A DNA stretch of 64,000 nt from Symbiodinium natans. Lineage: Eukaryota > Sar > Dinophyceae > Suessiales > Symbiodiniaceae. Below are positions 57,758 through 64,000 of the stretch, one piece after another. The translations under genes and the position numbers were made by a program. How positions within the stretch are numbered: the first letter of the stretch is position 1; every line of letters starts with the position of its first letter. The DNA lies in the NCBI GenBank assembly GCA_905221605.1, contig CAJNDS010000724.1:660001-724000 (forward strand), in the 5' to 3' direction. Below the pieces are notes generated by a model. That model ran no database searches and was not told the DNA's origin. It saw only the letters and a program-made list of their open reading frames with translations.

Positions 57758-58074
57758 CAGGGTTTAGGGCGTAGGGCTTGGGCTTGGAGCGTAGGGTTTT
57801 CAAGGGATTAGGGCTTAGGGTTTAGGGTTTAGGGTTTAGGGTTTAGGGTTTCAGACTCGTACCCCTAAAGATTCCTCTTAATATCCTCCTAATATGGCCC
57901 TTTTTATACCCTTAGGGATCCTGAAAAAGGAACCCCAAAGACCCAACATTACAACCTTAGGGGGTCCAAAATAGAACCCTTAGATTAGCAGGGTTCGGGT
58001 TTACCCTAAACCCTAAACCCTAAACCCTCAACCCTAAACCCTAAACCCTAAACCCTAAGAGTCAACCTCTGCAG

Positions 58075-58135
58075 CCTCAGGCAGCCATGAGCATGCCCTA
58101 TATACCCCAGCCCCTCATGAGCACTTTGCACCCAA
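58075..58135 (+). CDS. Candidate exon
   Basis: After TCTGCAG: PQAAMSMPYIPQPLMSTLHP. Proline/methionine rich. Confidence 0.4.
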
Positions 58136-58269
58136 GGAGTTTAGGACTTTGGGTTGCTTAGGGTTGTTTAGGGCTTAAGGCATTGGGGTTTAGGGTTTAG
58201 GGTTTAGGGTTTAGGGTTTAGGGTTTAGGTATTGGGTGTTAGGATTTAAGGAGTTCAGGAACAGTTCAG

Positions 58270-58335
58270 GATGTTGGGTTGTACTGGAGCAGATGCATGC
58301 GTAAGCATCGGATGCCAGCATGCAAGAGGACATAA
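58270..58335 (+). CDS. Candidate C-terminal exon
   Basis: After CAGTTCAG: DVGLYWSRCMRKHRMPACKR then T and TAA. GTAAGC at 58302 could be a donor. Confidence 0.4.
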   Translation, partial: DVGLYWSRCMRKHRMPACKRT

Positions 58336-58672
58336 AGGGCGGCCGCCCAAGGGTGCGGCATTTTGGGGTTTAGGGTTTAGGGTTTAGGGTTTAGGGTTTA
58401 GTGTTTAGGGCCTTAAATTAAGTAGGCTACAATCGCCTGCAGCTTAGGAGTCCCTAAACTGGGGTCCCCATCGGAATCGTCGTGCGTAGTGTTCGGGTTC
58501 ATAGGGGTTGGAGCCGTTTGAGGGTTTTGTTTAGGTTCTCAATAATTGTATTAAGATGTTTTTTTGTTGCTTTTGCGTGGGTGCCACGTTTCTTAGAACC
58601 CGCAATGTACTTGGCTGCCATTAAGAAACGGGAGAATTGACCATGCATACAACCCAAGCCTGAAAATCGCAG

Positions 58673-58852
58673 AGCCCCACAAACATCAACAGCCCGACCT
58701 CCAAAAGGGACCCAGAAGCTCTGAAGAAGTGGGCGAAAGCAGGAATTGGGCTCCCCGCGTGGGCCTCAGGCGCATGGAGCCTTACGCAGCCAGGAGTGTG
58801 TAGGCCCAGATTGTATAAGGCGCATAGGGTTCATTCCAAGGGACGTTACATG
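58673..58852 (+). CDS. Long internal exon, unknown protein
   Basis: 60 codons after AATCGCAG: SPTNINSPTSKRDPEALKKW, AKAGIGLPAWASGAWSLTQ, PGVCRPRLYKAHRVHSKG, RYM, with donor GTAATC. Repeat-free and well composed. Family not recognised. Confidence 0.6.
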
Positions 58853-59092
58853 GTAATCTTGGTAGGGTCACTAAACCCTATACACCCAAATCCCTAAACC
58901 CTAAACCCTGAACCCTTTAAAGGGTTCCTCAACTACGGGTCCATATAAAGAGACCATGGAACAACCCTAAGGTTCAAGCGATTCCTGGGCCCCCGAGGCT
59001 GTTAAGAAGTTTTAGCCCTAAACCCTAAACCCTAAACCCTAAACCCTAAACCCCTCTAAACGAGCCCTTATACTTAGCACAGCCTTCGGTGC

Positions 59093-59157
59093 GAGTTGGC
59101 ATCCCTTCGACAGTCTCGTTCTCAGGTTGGGATTCGGGCCCGGCCTCCCACCCGCAG
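59093..59157 (+). CDS. Candidate exon
   Basis: After TAGCACAG: PSVRVGIPSTVSFSGWDS then GPASHPQ. GTTGGG at 59126 is an earlier donor. Confidence 0.4.
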
Positions 59158-59605
59158 GGTTTAGGGTTTAGGGCCCGGTGGTCTAGGGTTTAGGGTGTGT
59201 AGGGTTTAGGGTTTAGGGTTTAGGGTTTAGGGTTTAGGGTTTAGGGTTTAGGGTTTAGGGTTTAGGGTTTAGGGTTTAGGGTTTAGGGTTTAGGGTTTAG
59301 GGTTTAGGGTTTAGGGTTTAGGGCCCGGTGGTTTAGGGTTAGGGTTTATAGGGTTTATAGGGTTTATGGGGTTTATAGGGTTTACAAGGGTTTATAGGGT
59401 TTATGGAGTTTATAGGGTTTACAAGGGTTTATAGGGTTTATAGGGTTTATTAAGGGTTTAAGGGTGTATTAAGGGTTTATTAAGGGTTTATTAAGGGTTT
59501 ATTAGGGTTTACAGGGTTTATAGGGTTTATCGGGTTTATAGGGTTTATAGGGTTTATAGGGTTTATGGGGTTTATAGGGTTTATAGGATTTATAGGGTTT
59601 AGGGT
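59157..59605 (+). repeat. Largest TTTAGGG array, passing into TTTATAGGG
   Basis: 59200-59322 holds about 17 perfect TTTAGGG units. 59340-59600 changes to nine-base TTTATAGGG and TTTATTAAGGG-type units. Confidence 0.95.
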
Positions 59606-59611
59606 TCGGGG

Positions 59612-60000
59612 ATGCGTGCAATATCCGGACACATCTCTCGAGCCCTGGATCAGCTTCGCCCTGGATTCGACCAGCTGCCGCTGAAGTCCTCTTTCAGGGT
59701 TTAGGGTTCAGGGTTTAGGGTTTATATAGGGTTTAGGGTTTAGGATTAGGCGGATATAGGGACTACAGTCACTACACCTAAACTCTATTTCTCCCCAAGC
59801 CCTGAACCCTGGGCCGACATTGCCCTAAAGGTCCGTGTACCTGATTAGTATATACTTGGGCCCCAAAGTCCTTATGGACCCTTGGGGTTGCGTACTTTCT
59901 GAGGCTTTCGGATTCTGGTCTTCTGAGGCCGCGCGACTTGTCGCAGGAGGAGCGTGACAAGGCGGTGAGCCTTTTCAACGAGGCGGGCTGGGGGTGTCGG
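59612..60000 (+). CDS. 5' end of an unknown gene, two exons
   Basis: ATG at 59612: MRAISGHISRALDQLRPGF then DQLPLKSSF, to AG at 59697. After an intron with TTTAGGG repeats and a family G remnant, exon 59904-60000 continues in frame LSDSGLLRPRDLSQEERDKA then VSLFNEAGWGCR, with donor GTCAGG. AGG occurs at both borders. Good helical composition; product unknown. Confidence 0.6.
59826..59884. mobile_element. Family G element with internal deletion
   Basis: TAAAGGTCCGTGTACCTGAT to TTATGGACCCTT; centre lost. Confidence 0.6.
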
Positions 60001-60082
60001 GTCAGGGTTTAGGGTTGAGGGTTTAGGGTTGAGGGTTTAGGGTTTAGGGTGGGGATTTCTTGGGAGCGGGTTTAGGGTTTAG

Positions 60083-60137
60083 GGGTCGGAGCCATAGAAT
60101 CGTGGAAGCCGGCTTTGGGGCGTGTTATTAGGACAGG
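60083..60137 (+). CDS. Candidate internal exon
   Basis: After GGTTTAG: VGAIESWKPALGRVIRT, donor GTTTATTC. Confidence 0.4.
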
Positions 60138-60289
60138 GTTTATTCAGGTTAGGCTAGGGTTTAGGGTTTAGGGTTTCGGGTTTAGGGTTTCGGGTTTCGG
60201 GTTTTGGGTTTCGGGTTTCGGGTTTCGGGTTTCGTTTATATCATTTATATTGGCAATTAGCGACTTAGCGACCCCCCCCATCCCCTCAA

Positions 60290-60900
60290 AAGAGCCGTTG
60301 TAAGATTACATAGGGACTCTCACTCGCGAATTTCCTACAAGGAACCCGCAAGTAAGAGTCTAGGGCGGGGATTTCTTGGGAATGAGGTACCTTCGCTCTC
60401 CCCGTTGAGGCGTATAAAGGGATCCTCATACCCTTGGTCGGGGGAATTCGTAGGGTTTAGGGTTTAGGGTTTGGGGTTTAGGGATTGGGGTTCGGGGTTT
60501 AAGGTTTGGGGGTTCGGGTTTAGTCTTTCGAAATTAGGGTTTAGGGCTTGTTCAGGTTAGCAAGTCTTGTTGGCGGGCCTTCCGGCAGTTCGGGTTTCTA
60601 AGGTTTGTTGGTGGAGATCTTCGGTATTTTACGGAGTGTTAGGATTGAGGGTTCGAATGAGTTATGGGTTTCGGGTTTAGAGTGGCTTTAGAGGGGAGTC
60701 CGGACCTTTCAGATGGAGGATTTCGGGCAGAGGTCACGTGTTTTATATCCTAAAAAGGAAGGGGGTTTCAAGGCGGCTATGTAACTCAAGGTTCCCTAAT
60801 ACTCCTCACAATGGGTCCCTAAGCTTCCCTAAGGTTCCCTAGGTGCCCACCCCCCCCCCCCCCCCCCCATGAACCTACTGCCTTAAGGACCCTGCAGCTA
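60290..60900. other. Mixed stretch, no firm gene
   Basis: Weak hairpin 60325-60362 (GACTCTCACTCGCG / CGCAAGTAAGAGTC). A 16-base phrase GGGGATTTCTTGGGA occurs at 60052 and 60367. TTTAGGG variants 60450-60545. C run at 60849-60868. Open frames here are of poor quality. Confidence 0.5.
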
Positions 60901-61275
60901 GGTAGGGTTTTTCACGTGTGTAATGCGTTATAACTTCACGTTGAACTGAAAGCCACGTGCACGTGTTTTTTTAACTCAGCCGCCGTGATATTTTTTACGC
61001 GTGCTACGTGTTATCATGGAACTGATCCTATGCAGTCTTCAAAGTGGCGTGTTTGGTCTTTTCAGGGATAGACTACATTGTGACTACATTCAAGCAACGC
61101 TGAGTTAGATCCAAGCAAGGCCTGGCCTGCATGTCTGCTGCTGTTTTGACACCGCAAAAGAAATGACGAGGCCCCCAGAACAGGTGCAGATCTTCATTTT
61201 ACAAAGATTGCTGCATTCTGCTCGTCCGGAGAAGACAGGCTGAGCCCAAGCTACATTCCAAGGGGTTGAAACTTA
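60900..61275. other. Unique telomere-free sequence
   Basis: Contains several CACGTG-like motifs (60913, 60954, 60961, 61006). No reliable exon. Marks the change to the right-hand domain of the window. Confidence 0.5.
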
Positions 61276-61761
61276 GAACTTCGCACCCTGCGGCCCTGTT
61301 CTCCCTGTTCTGTGGTCGTTTGTGGCGCCATGGGGCGGCGTCATGGTGATGACCGGGACAACCGAGAGGTCATGGCCTTGCTTGAGAAGCACTTGGTCGC
61401 AGTGGCTCCGGGTGAGACAAAGAACGTCCGTACCTTTTATGCAGGACGACAGGAGGTCCAAGTTCCAGCTGACAAGAAATGCAAGCAATAGAAATGCCTC
61501 CATTGCGTGGCCATGTTCGCTGGCGACGCCAGAAGATGCGCACGCCACTTCCTTCCGACCTCGCTGCCGAAACGTCTTGAGCTTAGTCGAACGCTTGGCG
61601 TGTGGACAGTGACTGTTTACACAATTGACAGCACCCTCAAACCTGCCGTGGGGCTTTTGCTAGTTCTTGTTTTCGTCCCATTGTTTCCCCAGTGCTCCCT
61701 CAGTTCCACGTGCACTCAGATGATTGTTCCAGTGGCCTCAAAGATGACACAAGCCGTTTAG
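61276..61761 (+). CDS. 162-codon frame broken by one TAG, unknown protein
   Basis: Frame from 61276, with ATG at 61330 (MGRRHGDDRDNREVMALLEK, HLVAVAPGETKNVRTFY, AGRQEVQVPADKKCKQ), meets TAG at 61489. It continues without frame change (KCLHCVAMFAGDARRCARHF, LPTSLPKRLELSRTLGVW, PAVGLLLVLVFVPLFPQC) to TAG at 61759. A cysteine cluster (KKCKQ / KCLHC) straddles the stop and a hydrophobic stretch lies near the end. Longer frames on both strands overlap but look less protein-like. Pseudogene, two genes, or recoding are all possible. Confidence 0.5.
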
Positions 61762-61839
61762 ATGTGCAGAAGTTTCCACTTTCAACCCATTGAAGCTGGC
61801 TGCAGATGCAAGTCTTGCCCGATTTTGCCCCGCAAACCT

Positions 61840-62772
61840 GACGTTTGGGGGGTCCGAACCTGGAAACCTCAACGTGTGGGGGGTCCAAACCTGACATTTG
61901 GGGGGGTCCAAACCTGGAAACCTCAACGTTTGGGGGGTCCAAACCTGACGGGGGTCCAAACCTGGAAACCTCAGTGTTTGGGGGGTCCACACCTGATGTT
62001 GGAGGGGGTCCAAACCTGGAAACCTCAACGTTTGGGGGTCCAAACCTGACGTTTGGGGGGTCCAAACCTGGAAACCGCAACGTTTGGGGGGGTCCAAACC
62101 TGACGTTTGGGGGACACCTTGAAACCTCAACGTTTGGGGGAAACCTGACGTTTGGGGGTCCTGGAAACCTCAATGTTTGGGGCGTCCAAACCTGACGTTT
62201 GGGGGGTCCAACTGACGTGGGGGGGGGGGGGAACCTGGAAACCTCAACGTTTGGGGGGTCCAAACCTGACGTTTGGGGGGTCCAAACCTGGAAACGTTTG
62301 GGGGGTCATGGGGGGTCCAAACCTGACGTTTGGGGGGTCCAAACCTGCGTTTGGGGGTCCAAACCTGACGTTTGGGGGGTACAAACCGGAAACCTCAACG
62401 TTTGGGGGTCCAAACCTGACGTTTGGGGGGTCCAACCTATAACGTTAACGTTTGGGGGTCCAAACCTGATGTTTGCGGGGTCCAAACCTGGAAACCGCAA
62501 CGTTTGGGGGGTCCAAACCTGACGTTTGGGGGGTCCAGACCTGGAAAACTCAACGCTTGGGGGGTCCAAACCTGACGTTGGGCGGGTCCAAACCTGGAAA
62601 CCTCAACGTTTGGGGGTCCAAACCTGATGTTTGGGGGGTCCAAACCTAAACCTGGAAGCCTCCACCGTTAGCTGGAAACCTCAACGTTCGGGGTCCAAAC
62701 CTGACGTTTGGGGGGTCCAAACCTCACGTTAGGGGGGTCCAAACCTGGAAACCTCAACGTTTGGGGGGTCCA
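61840..62772. repeat. Satellite of about 26/53-bp units
   Basis: About 35 half-units of the form CCTGACGTTTGGGGGGTCCAAA alternating with CCTGGAAACCTCAACGTTTGG and GGGGTCCAAA. Units vary by indels. The many open frames of 60-187 codons on both strands are products of the repetition. Confidence 0.95.
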
Positions 62773-62773
62773 A

Positions 62774-63735
62774 ATTGATTGGAAATCGAGCATTCGAGCA
62801 CTCTTGGGCCAATCTTAAGGTTTCCCCCTTTTGGGCCTTCAGGGGGGCCTTCTACAGGTACTACAGGCCCTGCATGTTGGGTTACAGATGACCTGAAAAT
62901 CTGTTTCAGGGGATCGAAACTGCACCACGGACGCATCACGTAGGTTTGAAAGGGTGGGGGACGGACGGATCTGACAAATGAGAGGGGATCCTTTCTTCCC
63001 ATGCATCTTTTTTAATTCCTCGAAAATCAAGCACTTGTGGGCGGATCCTGGGGTTGCCCCCATTTCGGCCTTCTACAGGCCCTGCATGTTTAGGCTTACA
63101 GATGACCTGAGTCTCTGTTTCAGGGGGTCAAAACTGCGCGCCGCACAGGGTTGAAAGGACGGAGAACGGACGGAGGGACTTTTGGGCCCATCCTGGCTCC
63201 GCCTTATGTGGGGGGCCTTCTACAGGCCCGGGTCTGAAAAATGAAGGGGTCATTTCTTCCATATGAATTCTTTGCTAAATTCATTGGAAATCGAACACTT
63301 TTGAGCCATTCCCGGGTTGCCCCCTTTGGGCCTTATTTGGGGGCCTTCTACAGGCCCTGCGTATGTAGGCTTACAGATGACTTGCAGATGACCTGAGTCT
63401 CTGTTTCAGGGGGTCGAAACTGCACCACGGATGCACCACATATGTCTGCAAGGACGAAGGACGGACGGATCTGAAAAATGAGGGGGTCAATTCTTCCAAA
63501 AGAACTCTTTGCTAAATTCATTGGGGCCAATGTTGGGGTTCCCCCCCTGTTGGGCCTTCGGGGGGGGGGGCCTTCTTCTGGCCTTGCATGTTTAGGCTTA
63601 CAGATGACCTGCGGCTCTGTTTCAGGGGGTCGAAACTGCGCCAAGGACGCAACACGTAAGTTTGAAGGACGGAAGACGGACGGATCTGAAATATGAAGGG
63701 ATCCTTTCTTCCATATGAATTTTGCTAAATTCATG
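62774..63735. repeat. Satellite of about 235-bp units
   Basis: Four diverged units, each with GGCCTTCTACAGGCCCTGCA, GATGACCTGAGTCTCTGTTT, CAGGGGGTCGAAACTGC, GACGGACGGATCTGAAAAATG and CTTTGCTAAATTCAT in that order, starting near 62774, 63020, 63285 and 63515. Open frames over it shift between units and are not taken as genes. Confidence 0.9.
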
Positions 63736-63935
63736 GGACATCACTTTTGGACCCTCTCGACCTGGTCTCTCGACCTGGTCCTGGTACGTCACACAGCCTG
63801 TCAGCACAGACCGACCAAACGGAGTTTTGAGCTTGAGGGAACATTCGATGTTCTTGCAGACTTGCCGAAGGAACGTGTCGTCAGCTTTGGCACCTGGGAC
63901 CTCCTTACAGGGGTTTGAAACTAGGATCCGGGGCA
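63736..63935 (+). other. Unique segment before the terminal repeat
   Basis: Includes a short CTCGACCTGGTCT duplication at 63757-63780 and an open frame (RPNGVLSLREHSMFLQTCR or RSFELEGTFDVLADLPKER) that might be coding. The second phrase is more protein-like. Confidence 0.4.
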
Positions 63936-63937
63936 GA

Positions 63938-64000
63938 CCCTAAACCCTAAACCCTAAACCCTAAACCCTAAACCCTAAACCTTAAACCCTAAACCCTCTA
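63938..64000 (-). repeat. CCCTAAA array at the window end
   Basis: About nine units, one CCTTAAA. Cut by the window edge. Similar in length to the internal arrays, so not by itself a chromosome end. Confidence 0.9.

Larger units (their letters stand above)
1..64000. repeat. Interspersed telomere-type repeats, TTTAGGG / CCCTAAA, across the window
   Basis: Blocks of 2 to about 18 copies of TTTAGGG or its complement CCCTAAA occur every few hundred bases on both strands, with drifted forms (TTCAGGG, CTTAGGG, TTTGGGG, CCCCTAAA, CCCTGAA). The exon-like segments lie mostly between a CCCTAAA block on their left and a TTTAGGG block on their right. The repeats therefore form the two ends of introns rather than a chromosome end. 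TTTAGGG is the known telomere motif of dinoflagellates and most plants. Confidence 0.95.

Noticed and set aside
61700-62522. Open frames up to 187 codons on both strands
   Set aside because: They arise from the 26/53-bp satellite, whose unit lacks stops in several frames (PPNVEVSRF-type repeats).
61840-62772. CRISPR-like direct repeats
   Set aside because: No unique spacers; the units are contiguous and degenerate, and the genome is eukaryotic.
62754-63943. Open frames over the 235-bp satellite
   Set aside because: The frame is lost from one unit to the next and no start or splice logic is consistent.
63938-64000. True chromosome end
   Set aside because: The array is short, has variant units, is no longer than internal arrays and is simply cut by the window edge.

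Overview
The window looks like nuclear DNA of a dinoflagellate, most likely a Symbiodiniaceae-type genome. Four observations point that way. The telomere motif TTTAGGG/CCCTAAA appears in hundreds of interstitial blocks. Exons are mostly tiny (25-200 bp). Inferred splice sites include GC and GA donors with acceptors of the form AG|G, a known dinoflagellate peculiarity. The best gene encodes an ankyrin protein with a ubiquitin-like N-terminus, a layout I associate with Symbiodiniaceae. Nothing bacterial, organellar or viral is visible. The organism call is inference; a few other protists share this telomere motif.

Layout. From 1 to about 60.9 kb the same pattern repeats: a CCCTAAA-rich block, a short non-repetitive segment with an open reading frame, then a TTTAGGG-rich block. 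The open segments usually begin right after AG and end at GT, GC or GA, and many finish in a stop codon, so I read them as exons. Introns therefore tend to begin with TTTAGGG repeats and end with CCCTAAA repeats. Almost all convincing exons are on the plus strand; one good exon is on the minus strand (38375-38522). Several neighbouring exons can be joined with the reading frame intact: 9877-10447, 13749-13964, 25632-25923 onward, 30137-30594, 34314-34602, 39502-41709 (complete), 48921-49132, 53010-53280, 57418-57649 and 59612-60000. I recognise only the ankyrin genes; other products are unnamed.

Inside the introns sit many short, non-autonomous, hairpin-forming elements (about 60-160 bp, terminal inverted repeats), at least ten families. 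Some of them (4623-4772, 13789-13885, 9940-10045, 30190-30323) coincide with the whole or nearly the whole intron and bring both splice sites, which is the behaviour expected of introners.

From about 60.9 kb the character changes: about 0.9 kb of unique sequence (with a long frame broken by one TAG), a 0.9 kb satellite of 26/53 bp units (61840-62772), a second satellite of roughly 235 bp units (62774-63735), then CCCTAAA repeats to the window end. Exon edges were read by eye; RNA evidence would be needed to confirm them.
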